In this document: in pieces, positions 1-8,238 of the stretch
Layout: every line of letters begins with the position of its first letter
How positions within the stretch are numbered: the stretch's first letter is position 1
From: CAIVPM01 sp049242885
GTDB taxonomy: Bacteria > Bacteroidota > Bacteroidia > Chitinophagales > Chitinophagaceae
Length of the DNA: 64,000 bases
Reading direction: 5' to 3'
NCBI GenBank assembly: GCA_049242885.1
Contig: JBMLOQ010000130.1
Location: 7,906-71,905, forward strand
The notes under the pieces: model-generated
What the model saw: only the letters and a program-made list of their open reading frames with translations
Databases searched by the model: none
Told to the model about the DNA's origin: nothing
Position numbers and translations under genes: made by a program

Positions 1-180
1 CACAAAGATATACGACTTAAAAATGGGCTCTTCTACAACTTTAATTCTATCGCTCCATTGCTTTGCAACTTTGTGCATGGGACACCAAGTTTCTATTTTT
101 TCGTCTAATAAAATCTCGTTCACTTTTTTTTCAGTTCTTGGTTTTACATAAAGAACTCTCCATATTCTTTTGTTGTTCAT
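1..180 (-). CDS. UpxY/NusG-like transcription antiterminator, N-terminal part (cut by window edge)
   Basis: An ATG at 178-180 opens a frame of 60 codons that runs off the left edge. The translation begins MNNKRIWRVLYVKPRTEKK and continues with W-C-P-M-H-K, Q-W-S-D-R and E-E-P-I-F-K-S-Y-I-F-V. This is the NGN-domain pattern of UpxY-type NusG paralogues, with the aromatic 'WxVLYVKPRxEKKV' start and the conserved 'PLFxSYxFV' segment. In Bacteroidota these proteins are specialised antitermination factors that usually sit at the head of capsule or exopolysaccharide operons and travel with RNA polymerase. It lies 50 nt downstream of bioB on the same strand. The inference is that a polysaccharide locus lies beyond the left edge. 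The KOW domain and the true length cannot be seen. Confidence 0.8.
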   Translation of the reverse strand, partial: MNNKRIWRVLYVKPRTEKKVNEILLDEKIETWCPMHKVAKQWSDRIKVVEEPIFKSYIFV

Positions 181-230
181 ATTGTTTCTGTAGTTTACTG
201 TATTTAAAATTTAAGCCATGAAAATGTTGG

Positions 231-1241
231 TTAAGCCATTAAATCTAAAGTTTGCGTTTGAGAAAATTGCTCTTTACTTTCTTTAAAGGCAACTCTTGGT
301 TTAAGTCCAAGCATAGCAAACATGTCATTATCTTCATCAAAACTTGGGTTTGGAGTGGTAAGCAATTTATCTCCAGCAAAAATGCTGTTGGCACCAGCCA
401 TAAAGCAAAAAGCTTGTTCTGCTATTGTCATACTAGTTCTACCAGCACTAAGACGAACCATAGTTTTTGGCATTAAGATGCGTGCAGTTGCAATCATTCG
501 AACCATATCCCAAATATCTACTTTGTCATTATTTTCAAGTGGGGTTCCAGCGATAGCAACTAAAGCATTTATAGGTACACTTTCTGGATGTTGAGGCATA
601 GTGCAAAGTGTATGTAACATGCCAATTCTATCTTCATGTTTTTCGCCCAAGCCAATTATGCCACCACAGCAAACACTTACACCAGCTTTACGTACATTAT
701 CTAATGTATTTAACCTATCATCATAAGTACGAGTTGTAATAATTTCGTCGTAATGTTCTTTACTTGTATCTAGATTATGGTTATAAGCAAACAAACCCGC
801 ATCTGCCAGTTTTTTTGCTTGATCTTCAGAAAGCATTCCTAGTGTACAACAAACTTCCATGCCCATTTGGTTTACACCTTTAACCATTTCAATTACTCTA
901 TCAAAATCTCTATTATCTCTTACTTCACGCCAAGCTGCACCCATGCAAAAACGAGTGCTGCCAGCGTCTTTAGCTTTTTGTGCATAAGCCAATACTTCAT
1001 CTTGCTTCATTAATGGATGAACGTTTACGCCTGTATTATACCTTGCTGCCTGAGGGCAATAAGCACAATCTTCACTACAACCTCCAGTTTTAATGCTAAG
1101 TAATGTACAAACCTGTACTTCACCTGTATCATTATACTTTCTGTGTAAGGTAGCTGCATTATATACCAATTCTAAAAGTGGAGAATTATAAATATTTTGA
1201 ATTTCATTGATGCTCCAATCGTTTCTAATTTCTGATTTCAT
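231..1241 (-). CDS. bioB: Biotin synthase BioB
   Basis: This 336-residue protein is a radical-SAM enzyme that inserts sulfur into dethiobiotin in the last step of biotin synthesis. The [4Fe-4S]/SAM cysteines form CxxxCxxC at C55, C59 and C62 (GGCSEDCAYCPQ). Further cysteines near residues 131-132 (CCTLGML) and about 191 (CCGGIIGLGE), and the arginine of MVRLSAGR, fit the [2Fe-2S] site of the family. The length is normal for BioB. No other bio genes are adjacent, so it stands apart from a bio operon here. The UpxY-type gene follows 50 nt downstream on the same strand. The last codons of the gene (TTAAGCCAT on the plus strand) are repeated 20 nt further downstream at 211-219. Confidence 0.97.
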   Translation of the reverse strand: MKSEIRNDWSINEIQNIYNSPLLELVYNAATLHRKYNDTGEVQVCTLLSIKTGGCSEDCAYCPQAARYNTGVNVHPLMKQDEVLAYAQKAKDAGSTRFCMGAAWREVRDNRDFDRVIEMVKGVNQMGMEVCCTLGMLSEDQAKKLADAGLFAYNHNLDTSKEHYDEIITTRTYDDRLNTLDNVRKAGVSVCCGGIIGLGEKHEDRIGMLHTLCTMPQHPESVPINALVAIAGTPLENNDKVDIWDMVRMIATARILMPKTMVRLSAGRTSMTIAEQAFCFMAGANSIFAGDKLLTTPNPSFDEDNDMFAMLGLKPRVAFKESKEQFSQTQTLDLMA

Positions 1242-1303
1242 AAATTTATAAAAAACAAATATAAGGTTGAAGCTTTTACAGCTTTATTTTAGTTGAAAAA
1301 AAA

Positions 1304-1783
1304 CTATTTTACTAATTGCTGTAATGCTTTTTCAACTTCTTTAGGCGTTAAGGAAAACCCATAAAATTTTCTGTAATTTTTGGTGTTATCCAACATTAGG
1401 GTTACTGGAATAGTGCCTTCCCATTTTTTATCTATTATGGGGCAAAATTCTGTGGCGTCGGTTTCGTTTAACCAAAAGTTTACAGCTTCGTAGTTGTTTT
1501 TTTTGAGAAACGTTTTTATGTCTTTCGGATAATTTTCTTCAAAATCTAATGATACCAACACAAGCTCAACCCCTTTGTCTGCATAAGCCTTAGTTTGGGC
1601 AACTAAATAAGGCAATTCCTCAACACATGGTTTACACCAAGTAGCCCAAAAATTAATCACTAATGGCTTTTTGGACTGATTGATGTAATTTTTTAGTTCA
1701 TCAATTCTAACCTTCTTTATATCTTGAGCATTTACGATTGTTGCAAAAAACAAGAATAAAACTCCTATCGAAAATTTCTTCAT
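1304..1783 (-). CDS. Secreted TlpA/ResA-like thioredoxin-fold protein
   Basis: This 159-residue protein has a signal peptide (residues 1-19, ending VNA-Q), so it should act in the periplasm. The thioredoxin active site is W-C-K-P-C with C50 and C53, preceded by INFWAT, the typical TlpA/ResA context. The family reduces periplasmic disulfides, often for cytochrome c maturation or thiol homeostasis. The partner of this copy cannot be told from its neighbours, since it lies alone between bioB (62 nt away, same strand) and a divergent DHH gene. The length matches a minimal one-domain TlpA protein without an N-terminal DUF4369 domain. Fold and location are secure and the specific role is not. Confidence 0.88.
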   Translation of the reverse strand: MKKFSIGVLFLFFATIVNAQDIKKVRIDELKNYINQSKKPLVINFWATWCKPCVEELPYLVAQTKAYADKGVELVLVSLDFEENYPKDIKTFLKKNNYEAVNFWLNETDATEFCPIIDKKWEGTIPVTLMLDNTKNYRKFYGFSLTPKEVEKALQQLVK

Positions 1784-1918
1784 AAATTAAAATATCAATT
1801 TGATTTTGGTAAAAATAATGGAAGCTTATTGCAATTTTTATTTTACTCCTAATTATTTAGTTAAGTTTTAACTTTTTCCTTTATTTCACTACCCAAAAAA
1901 GGTTTATCCTAATTCCAC

Positions 1919-1927
1919 TACATTTGC
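1919..1927 (+). promoter_or_regulatory. Bacteroidota -7 promoter element (TAcaTTTGC) before the DHH gene
   Basis: The sequence TACATTTGC matches the Bacteroidota sigma-ABfr -7 consensus TAnnTTTG. A clear -33 TTTG is not seen at the expected spacing. Transcription would start only a few bases before the ATG at 1936, giving a very short leader. The TTG at 1924 lies inside this element, which argues against using it as a start codon. Confidence 0.5.
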
Positions 1928-1935
1928 ACCCTTTT

Positions 1936-2943
1936 ATGAAAGATATAAGCAATTTTTATAGTTTATTAGAATCTCCAAAAAAGATTGTTATAACCATGCA
2001 TCAAAAGCCTGATGGCGATGCAATGGGAAGCGGTTTGGCTTTGTATCATTTTTTACAATCCTTAGGTCATGAAGTTCAAGTAATTTCTCCTACCAATTAC
2101 GCTGATTTTTTACGTTGGATGCCAGGCGTAAAAAAGGTATTGAACTATGAAACTGCTAAAGAAAAAAGTGAAACTATTGTAAATAGAGCTGATATAATTT
2201 TTTGCCTAGATTTTAATACGTTAAGCAGGGTAAAAAATATGGAACCTATTTTACGCAAAGCTTATTGTATAAAGGTTTTAATTGACCATCATCAAGAACC
2301 AGATGTGGAATCATTTGATTATGGAATTAGCGATACCAATAAAAGTAGCACTTGCGAAATGGTTTATGATTTTATTATGAACTCGCCATTCGCTACTAAC
2401 CTTAATCTTGATATGGCAACTTGTATTTATACAGGTACTATGACAGATACAGGTTCATTTAGGTTCCCATCTAGTACAGCATCTGTGCATAAAATGATTG
2501 TTCATTTTAAAGAAATGGGGTTAAATCATAGCATTATTCATCAAAATATTTACGATACCAATTTAGAAAATAAACTACAATTTGTAGGTAATGCTTTGCT
2601 AAACAGAATGACAATTATCTATGAATTAAATACAGCTTTAATGTGTATTCCTAAAGCTGACCTCATAAAATTTGATATTAAAACTGGCGACACCGAAGGT
2701 TTGGTAAACTATTTAACCTCAATCCAAGATATAAAACTAGCAGCCATTGTAATTGATAGAGAAGGAGAAAGAAAATGGAGCTTTAGAAGTAAAAATGGAT
2801 TTGATGTAAATGAGTTTGCAAGAAAACATTTTAATGGAGGAGGACATAAAGCAGCTGCTGGTGGAAGCAGTTTAGACACTTTAGAAAATACAACAGAACA
2901 TTTTAAAACAATTATAAAAGAATATGAAGCAGAACTTAATTAG
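1936..2943 (+). CDS. DHH/DHHA1-family phosphoesterase (NrnA-like oligoribonuclease / pAp phosphatase)
   Basis: This protein has 335 residues from the ATG at 1936. An in-frame TTG at 1924 is rejected because it falls in the promoter element. The metal-binding motifs of the DHH superfamily are present: KPDGDAMGS (D26, D28), an acidic LDFN segment near residue 92, and D117-H118-H119 in LIDHHQEPD. The C-terminal DHHA1 signature GGGHKAAAGG follows. Homologues of this size are NrnA-type enzymes that degrade nanoRNAs and cyclic-dinucleotide products such as pGpG or pApA, and dephosphorylate pAp in the cytoplasm. The reaction is inferred from the family. The 3' end overlaps the FKBP lipoprotein gene by 20 nt, so the two are probably co-translated. 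Confidence 0.9.
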   Translation: MKDISNFYSLLESPKKIVITMHQKPDGDAMGSGLALYHFLQSLGHEVQVISPTNYADFLRWMPGVKKVLNYETAKEKSETIVNRADIIFCLDFNTLSRVKNMEPILRKAYCIKVLIDHHQEPDVESFDYGISDTNKSSTCEMVYDFIMNSPFATNLNLDMATCIYTGTMTDTGSFRFPSSTASVHKMIVHFKEMGLNHSIIHQNIYDTNLENKLQFVGNALLNRMTIIYELNTALMCIPKADLIKFDIKTGDTEGLVNYLTSIQDIKLAAIVIDREGERKWSFRSKNGFDVNEFARKHFNGGGHKAAAGGSSLDTLENTTEHFKTIIKEYEAELN

Positions 2944-3931
2944 TAGAAAATTATTTGTAAGCATATTAGCAGTTGCTACCATTGCGTTTAGCAGTTGCAA
3001 CCAGTTTAAAAAAACACCATCTGGCATGCCTTATAAAATTACAAAAGGCAAAGGAACTCAAAAAGTAAAGCATGGTAACTTTGTAAAATACAACTTAGAA
3101 TACCGTTTAACTACGCCAAAAGATACCATTTTGGGTACAACTTATAATGGTGCAATGCCTGAATATAAAATGTTCGACACCAGCAAAACACCAAAGTATA
3201 GTTTCTTTGAAGTATTTAACCAATTGGCTGTTGGTGATAAATTAGAATTTTCATTAAGTATCGATTCCTTGAAAAAAATGGAAATGATAAGAGATTATGA
3301 TAGACTATTTAAAAAAGGAGCATATATAAAAGGTAAAATAGAACTTATAAAAATTTTTACCAGCGAAGCTGATGCTAATGCAGATTACCAAAAAGAAATG
3401 GTAGCCTTACAAGCAAAAGAAGACGAAAAAAATAAAGCAAAAGCTAAAGAGCAATCTAAAGCTCTAGTTGAATATGCTAAGAAAAACAATTTAAAAACTG
3501 TAACTAGCCCTTTGGGAGTTTTAGTTAGTGTTGAAAAAGAAGGAGATTTGCCTAAACTAGATACAGGCATGACAGCAAAAGTAACTTATAGAGGCACTTT
3601 AATGGATGGTAAAGAATTTGATGCCAATACAGGAGCCAATGCTCGTAGCAAAGAGCTTTTGCCAATTATGGTAGGCAACCACAATGTTGTACCAGGCTTA
3701 GAAGATGCAATAAAAATGTTTGGTAAAGGTGGTAAAGGAAAAATTTTAATTCCAGCAGCTTTGGCTTATGGCGATAAAGAAAACCCTGGCGTTTTTCCTG
3801 CAAATTCTAATATGATTTTTGAAGTAGAAGTTATTGAAGTTTTAAGCACTAAAGATTTTATGGCACAAGCACAAGCAGCTCAGCAAAAAGCACAACAAGC
3901 TGCACCACAACCAAACAATCCAAAAAAATAA
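2924..3931 (+). CDS. FKBP-type peptidyl-prolyl isomerase lipoprotein, two FKBP-like regions
   Basis: This is a 335-residue lipoprotein with the lipobox AFSSC (C25) after a hydrophobic signal. A degenerate FKBP-like region spans roughly residues 33-150. A Lys/Ala/Gln-rich coiled linker follows, then a full FKBP domain at about 205-310 (VTYRGTLMDGKEFDANT, then VPGLEDAIKMFGKGGKGKILIP and LAYGDKENPGVFPANS). The tail is Gln/Ala-rich. It probably folds or chaperones exported proteins at the envelope. It resembles the gliding-associated lipoprotein GldI in type but is almost twice as long. It overlaps the DHH gene by 20 nt and ends just before a strong terminator. Confidence 0.88.
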   Translation: MKQNLISRKLFVSILAVATIAFSSCNQFKKTPSGMPYKITKGKGTQKVKHGNFVKYNLEYRLTTPKDTILGTTYNGAMPEYKMFDTSKTPKYSFFEVFNQLAVGDKLEFSLSIDSLKKMEMIRDYDRLFKKGAYIKGKIELIKIFTSEADANADYQKEMVALQAKEDEKNKAKAKEQSKALVEYAKKNNLKTVTSPLGVLVSVEKEGDLPKLDTGMTAKVTYRGTLMDGKEFDANTGANARSKELLPIMVGNHNVVPGLEDAIKMFGKGGKGKILIPAALAYGDKENPGVFPANSNMIFEVEVIEVLSTKDFMAQAQAAQQKAQQAAPQPNNPKK

Positions 3932-3957
3932 ATACTAAGCAAATACTTAATTAAAAA

Positions 3958-3985
3958 ATGCCACTTTTAAAGAGTGGCATTTTTT
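3958..3985. terminator. Bidirectional intrinsic terminator between convergent genes
   Basis: ATGCCACT (3958-3965) pairs perfectly with AGTGGCAT (3973-3980) across a 7-nt loop. The hairpin is flanked by A6 on the left and T5 on the right. It sits between the FKBP gene (end 3931, plus) and tilS (end 3989, minus) and can serve both strands. Confidence 0.85.
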
Positions 3986-3988
3986 AAT

Positions 3989-5350
3989 TTATGTAATAGA
4001 TATTTTCACACAAGGCTCCTTTAAGTTTATTAGCTTAAATCTATCATCCAATCTTAACCCTACTACCCAAATAATTTTTTTATTGCTTTCTAGCACCCAA
4101 ACTTGTTCTTTTTGTGAAGGAGAAAGTTTTAAATCTATAAAAAATCTACTGAGTTTTTTCTTCTTTTGCATTCCTAATGGGTAAAAATAATCTCCCGTTT
4201 TAAATGGTCTTAAAACCATAGGAAAACAAAGAAGTTTTGCAGGTATAAAAATTTCTGATATTGCTGCTTTTTTAAAATTTGTTTCTTCAATTGAATTAAA
4301 CATTTCAAAATGCAAAGTGCTATTTGCAAAAGCCACATTTTCTGCAAAACTTTCAATTAAAATAGAAGCAAATTGTTCCTCTTCATTTGGTACAATCACC
4401 AACCATGCTCTATCTCTTATAATCTTTACTTTATCTAACTTTATGTATGCTGCATTAGTAGCATCAAACAACTTTATAATTTCTGAAATTTGAGCAGATT
4501 GTAATCCAAATGGCATTAATACTTCCCACAAAATAGTATTTACAATAGTGGATTTTTTGAGCTTGTTAATAGGCAAATGCAAAACATTGTTTTTATACGT
4601 TACAAAACCTTTTAACTCATGTTGCAAAGCTTTATTATATAAATATGCAGCATCATGTAAACGCAAAATATTCTGTTGCATGTTTTGCTGCCAATTTGGA
4701 AACTTTTCTTCAATTGCTGGTATTACTGTTTTTCTTAAAAAATTTCTTGTGTATTTTGTACTTTCATTGCTACTATCTTCTACAAATTCAATATTTTCTT
4801 TTTGTGCAAATAACAAAATTTCTTGTTTTGTAAAATTTAATAGCGGTCGAATAATATTTCTTACATAATCTATTGGCTCAATTCCTGTTAATCCATTTAA
4901 ACCAGTGCCTCTAATTAAATGATGTAAAACAGTTTCTACATTATCATTGGCGTGATGAGCAGTAAGTATAAATACATTTTTTATTTTTTTTTCAGTAACT
5001 ATTTTATTTTGCAACTGTGCAAACCAATTGTAGCGAAGATTTCGAGCGGTAACTTGTATTGATTCCTTTGAAATTTCAGCTTCTTTTTGGGTATTAAAAC
5101 TTTTTAAGTAGCAGGTTACGTTTAGTTTATTAGCTAGGTTTTCAACAAATTTTTGGTCGCGTTCACTTTCTTCCCCTCTTAAATTAAAATTACAATGTGC
5201 CATTGCAAATGGCCATTTTAAATGATGTAGTAAATGGCAAAGTACAATACTGTCTAAACCACCACTTACAGCAACAATTCCATAAGAATTAATACTGTTA
5301 AAGGGAGCTTTATTTTTCCAATTATTGTAAAATTGTTCATACAAATTCAT
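3989..5350 (-). CDS. tilS: tRNA(Ile)-lysidine synthase TilS
   Basis: This 453-residue cytoplasmic N-type ATP pyrophosphatase attaches lysine to C34 of the CAU-anticodon tRNA-Ile, so that it reads AUA. The PP-loop SGGLDS is at residues 29-34, followed by the family motifs HCNFNLRGEESERD and HHANDNVETVLHHLIRGTGLNG. The C-terminal TilS domains (LRPFKTGDYFYPLGM and related) are present. The start is set at the ATG at 5348-5350, because a 28-residue upstream extension is hydrophobic and unlike TilS. The gene is convergent with the FKBP gene and divergent from the T9SS-exported protein. Confidence 0.95.
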   Translation of the reverse strand: MNLYEQFYNNWKNKAPFNSINSYGIVAVSGGLDSIVLCHLLHHLKWPFAMAHCNFNLRGEESERDQKFVENLANKLNVTCYLKSFNTQKEAEISKESIQVTARNLRYNWFAQLQNKIVTEKKIKNVFILTAHHANDNVETVLHHLIRGTGLNGLTGIEPIDYVRNIIRPLLNFTKQEILLFAQKENIEFVEDSSNESTKYTRNFLRKTVIPAIEEKFPNWQQNMQQNILRLHDAAYLYNKALQHELKGFVTYKNNVLHLPINKLKKSTIVNTILWEVLMPFGLQSAQISEIIKLFDATNAAYIKLDKVKIIRDRAWLVIVPNEEEQFASILIESFAENVAFANSTLHFEMFNSIEETNFKKAAISEIFIPAKLLCFPMVLRPFKTGDYFYPLGMQKKKKLSRFFIDLKLSPSQKEQVWVLESNKKIIWVVGLRLDDRFKLINLKEPCVKISIT

Positions 5351-5461
5351 GCTGCAATATGGGGTTAAAATTTGTAAACTAAAATCATTTGTAAAAAATA
5401 AACCTTCAAAAAAAATAATAATTGCAAAATACACTACCTTAGTTGCACAAAAATTAAATTT

Positions 5462-6652
5462 ATGAAAAAAACAATTCTACCCATTTTACTAGTTGCAGCA
5501 AGTTTTACATCAAATGCACAAACTAAAACCTTTGCTTTTACTTCAGAAAATGTAGGCAGCTACGATTGGAGTGCATTAAGAGAAATTAACATTGCCGAAG
5601 GAAAGTTTGAAAAAGACATTTACACTAAAGATTTTAAAGGAAGTTTGCTAACCTCTAGATCTTTTCCAAAAAAATCTAATCGAGTTAACTTTAATTTCAA
5701 CAATCATGAAGCAATAGCAGCTGCTGCTTATGACAAAGTGCATAACAGATTGTATTTTGCTAATATGTTTTCTCCAGATTTAAAGTATGTTGATTTAAAT
5801 AATAATAAAGAAGTTTCAATAAAAATTATTACAGCCGACAATTTTAGTATAGAACCAAAAAATGGTGAAAACAACATTTTTACAAGAATGTGTTTTGACA
5901 GCAAAGGTTTTGGCTACGCTCTTACAAATGATGGAAATAATTTGGTAAAATTTAGTACAGGGGATGATAATACTATTACCAACCTTGGTGCATTAAAAGA
6001 CAGCTACAAAAACACAACTATAAGTGTACACACACAATGTACTAGCTGGGGTGGAGATATGGTGGGTGATGTGTTTGGAAATTTATATTTAATTACCTTA
6101 CGCAACAATGTTTTTAAAATTAATACCACAACTTTAGAAGCAGAGTTTATTGGAAATATTAAAAATTTACCTGCCGATTTTACTACAAATGGTACAGCTG
6201 CTGATGAAGATGGAAATTTGTTGATATGCAGTGCAAATAATGCTAAAAATTATTACAAAGTAAATCCAGCAACTTGGCAAGCAGAACCTATTGCAGTAAA
6301 AGGTACAGCTTATAATGTAAGCGATTTAGCTAATGGAAATTTGGTTTATCAAAGTAGAGGATTAAATAATACTACACGCATTGAAACTAAATTGGCTGCT
6401 ATAAATGTATATCCTAATCCTGTGGTAAATAAAAATGTACAAATGCAATTTAGTACCCCATTAAAAGGAAATTTCAATGTAGTAATAACAACTGCTGAAG
6501 GAAAAACAATTACTGCCAATAAGTTAGAATTAACTGGCGAAAAAAACAGAAATATACAATTAAACAAAAGCATTACACCTGGTGCTTACTTACTAAGATT
6601 AGTAGATGCTAATGGAAAACAAGTATATAACAGTACTATTGTAATTCAATAA
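5462..6652 (+). CDS. Secreted protein with T9SS type A sorting domain, function unknown
   Basis: This 396-residue protein has a signal peptide (MKKTILPILLVAASFTSNAQ). Its C-terminal Por-secretion (type A) domain starts near residue 315 with NVYPNPV and ends GAYLLRLVDANGKQVYNSTIVIQ, so export and cleavage by the type IX system are expected. The central part (about 25-300) contains repeated short beta-like segments such as AAAAYDKVHNRLYFANMF, GFGYALTNDGNNLVKFST and DVFGNLYLITLRNNVFKI. These suggest a beta-propeller-like fold, but no family was recognised. It stands alone between divergent tilS and a strong terminator. Confidence 0.8.
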   Translation: MKKTILPILLVAASFTSNAQTKTFAFTSENVGSYDWSALREINIAEGKFEKDIYTKDFKGSLLTSRSFPKKSNRVNFNFNNHEAIAAAAYDKVHNRLYFANMFSPDLKYVDLNNNKEVSIKIITADNFSIEPKNGENNIFTRMCFDSKGFGYALTNDGNNLVKFSTGDDNTITNLGALKDSYKNTTISVHTQCTSWGGDMVGDVFGNLYLITLRNNVFKINTTTLEAEFIGNIKNLPADFTTNGTAADEDGNLLICSANNAKNYYKVNPATWQAEPIAVKGTAYNVSDLANGNLVYQSRGLNNTTRIETKLAAINVYPNPVVNKNVQMQFSTPLKGNFNVVITTAEGKTITANKLELTGEKNRNIQLNKSITPGAYLLRLVDANGKQVYNSTIVIQ

Positions 6653-6673
6653 AAAACTTGCTTAATTTATATT

Positions 6674-6702
6674 GGCTGCTACCAAGTAGCAGCCTTTTTT
6701 TT
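6674..6702 (+). terminator. Intrinsic terminator after the T9SS-exported protein
   Basis: GGCTGCTAC (6674-6682) and GTAGCAGCC (6686-6694) form a perfect 9-bp stem with a 3-nt loop, followed by T8 (6695-6702). It lies 21 nt after the stop codon and ends 19 nt before the next gene. Confidence 0.92.
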
Positions 6703-6721
6703 ACTTAAATTTATTTAGAAA

Positions 6722-7039
6722 ATGATAGTTGTAACAACAAACAATATTGAAGGGCATCCTGTACAACACTACTATGGTGTTGTAACAGCACAAGCTATAA
6801 TTGGAGCCAATTTATTTAAAGACATTTTTGCTGGCATTAGAGATATAGTTGGTGGAAGAAGTGGCACCTATGAACGTGTAATTGAAGAAGCTAAAAATAA
6901 CGCCCTGCAAGAAATACAAAATAAAGCAGCAGCAATGGGGGCAAATGCTGTTATTGGCTTAGATTTAGACTTTGAAACTGTTGGGGCAAAAGGTAGCATG
7001 CTAATGGTAGTTGCTACTGGCACTGCTGTTAAAATTTAG
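6722..7039 (+). CDS. YbjQ-like (UPF0145) protein
   Basis: This 105-residue protein matches the small YbjQ/UPF0145 family (sometimes called heavy-metal-binding). Features are the start MIVVTTNNIEGHPVQHYYGVV, the central GANLFKDIFAGIRDIVGGRSGTYE and the end ALQEIQNKAAAMGANAVIGLDLDFETVG. The fold assembles into rings of subunits, and the biological role is not established in the family. It has no signal peptide. It is separated from the upstream gene by a terminator and from the downstream methyltransferase by a 371-nt gap, so it is probably monocistronic. Confidence 0.85.
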   Translation: MIVVTTNNIEGHPVQHYYGVVTAQAIIGANLFKDIFAGIRDIVGGRSGTYERVIEEAKNNALQEIQNKAAAMGANAVIGLDLDFETVGAKGSMLMVVATGTAVKI

Positions 7040-7410
7040 CAGCCAATACCATATAATAGTAGATTTAGATTACTGATTACTCAGTCGAAGTTTTTTAATT
7101 CAATGAAGTATGATATTTCAATTTCAATTTCAATTGGTTGAAATATGATTTGGTTTATGAGTTTCTTAACTTTTGGAATTTCATTTTTTTGAATTAATTC
7201 ATAAAAAACAGTTTGTTGGCACTAGCCAACAAACATTCACAAAACCAATATTTGGACAACAGGCTAAAAAATAGTAAAAAATAATGCTTTACTCTCTTTG
7301 TAATTAACTTGAACAACAGTATTTTGGTGTAATCCGCCAATAACATTTTTAGCATTTTAAAATTATAATATTTTTAAACTAAAATTGCATGCTCAATTTG
7401 TACAAAAACA
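7040..7410. other. Intergenic region of 371 nt with two perfect hairpins
   Basis: No convincing gene is seen here. ATATTTCAA (7113-7121) is inverted as TTGAAATAT (7138-7146), and between the arms runs an ATTTCA tandem. GTTTGTTGGC (7211-7220) is inverted as GCCAACAAAC (7225-7234) with a 4-nt loop. The rest is AT-rich and presumably holds the methyltransferase promoter close to 7411. Confidence 0.6.
7211..7234. terminator. Perfect 10-bp hairpin, possible terminator
   Basis: GTTTGTTGGC and GCCAACAAAC flank the loop ACTA. The plus strand lacks a T-tract, and the minus strand has TG followed by T6. It could terminate read-through from either side. Orientation and role are uncertain. Confidence 0.45.
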
Positions 7411-8193
7411 ATGTTTGATTTTCATTACGATAGAACAAGGTATTTCAATATGCAATCTCAAAATGCAAGAGATTTTGTAATACCATTTATTGAAAAATAT
7501 TTGTCCATTGAAAGTGGATTAAGAGTTTTAGAAATTGGATGTGGCGAAGCAGGCGTATTGGAGCCTTTTTTGCAAAAAGGTTGCACAGTAGTTGGTGTTG
7601 AGTTTGATACACCAAGATTAGATATGGCTAACGAAAAACTAGCAAGTTTTGTACAAGCTGGCAAAGCTAGTTTTATTGGAAAAGATATTTATAAAGTGGA
7701 TGCAGCTGAATTGGGAGGATTGTTTGACATCATTATTTTAAAAGATGTAATTGAACATATACATAATCAACCAAAACTTATGGCTGAAATGCAACGATTT
7801 CTTAGGCCAAAAGGTTGCATTTTTTTTGGGTTTCCGCCTTGGCAAATGCCTTTTGGTGGGCATCAACAATTGTGTAGAACTAAATGGCTAAGCAAATTGC
7901 CCTATTGGCATTTATTGCCTTATAGTTGGTACAAGGCAATATTAACAAAATTTAATGAGCCTATGGCAGATTTATTAGAAATTAGAGACACTCAAATTTC
8001 AATAGAACAATTTGAAAAATACGCTGCTGAAACTAATTATAAAATTGTAAACAAAACTCATTATATCATAAACCCAATATACAGTTTTAAATTTGGCATA
8101 AAACCTTTGAAACAATTACCCATATTAAGAAATATTCCTTGGGTAAGAAATTTTTTTACAACTTGTGTGTATTATTTAATTGCAAAAAAATAA
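7411..8193 (+). CDS. Class I SAM-dependent methyltransferase
   Basis: This 260-residue cytoplasmic protein has the Rossmann-type SAM site VLEIGCGEAGVLEPFLQKG (motif I, about residues 39-57), the acidic end of strand 2 (VVGVEFD) and the motif IIILKDVIEHIHNQ, as in UbiG/Methyltransf_11-type enzymes. The C-terminal third (IINPIYSFKFGIKPLKQLP, then an aromatic, basic end) may contact membrane or a lipid- or sugar-linked substrate, which is only a suggestion. The substrate is unknown. The neighbours, a YbjQ-like protein and a TraB/GumN protein, do not help. It is 45 nt upstream of the TraB/GumN gene and may share its transcript. Confidence 0.85.
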   Translation: MFDFHYDRTRYFNMQSQNARDFVIPFIEKYLSIESGLRVLEIGCGEAGVLEPFLQKGCTVVGVEFDTPRLDMANEKLASFVQAGKASFIGKDIYKVDAAELGGLFDIIILKDVIEHIHNQPKLMAEMQRFLRPKGCIFFGFPPWQMPFGGHQQLCRTKWLSKLPYWHLLPYSWYKAILTKFNEPMADLLEIRDTQISIEQFEKYAAETNYKIVNKTHYIINPIYSFKFGIKPLKQLPILRNIPWVRNFFTTCVYYLIAKK

Positions 8194-8238
8194 TAATATA
8201 CAAGAAACTTAATACTATAAAACTTAAAACATTATAAC

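Noticed and set aside
211..239. Direct repeat TTAAGCCAT at the end of bioB
   Set aside because: It is only 9 bp with no other sign of an insertion or attachment site.
252..594. Plus-strand open frames opposite bioB
   Set aside because: They mirror the conserved minus-strand gene and encode no recognisable protein.
1924..1935. Upstream TTG start for the DHH phosphoesterase
   Set aside because: The TTG is part of the -7 promoter element, and an ATG follows four codons later at the usual start of the family.
5351..5434. 28-residue N-terminal extension of TilS
   Set aside because: It is hydrophobic and unlike TilS, and it would use the divergent promoter region. The ATG at 5350 gives a normal protein.
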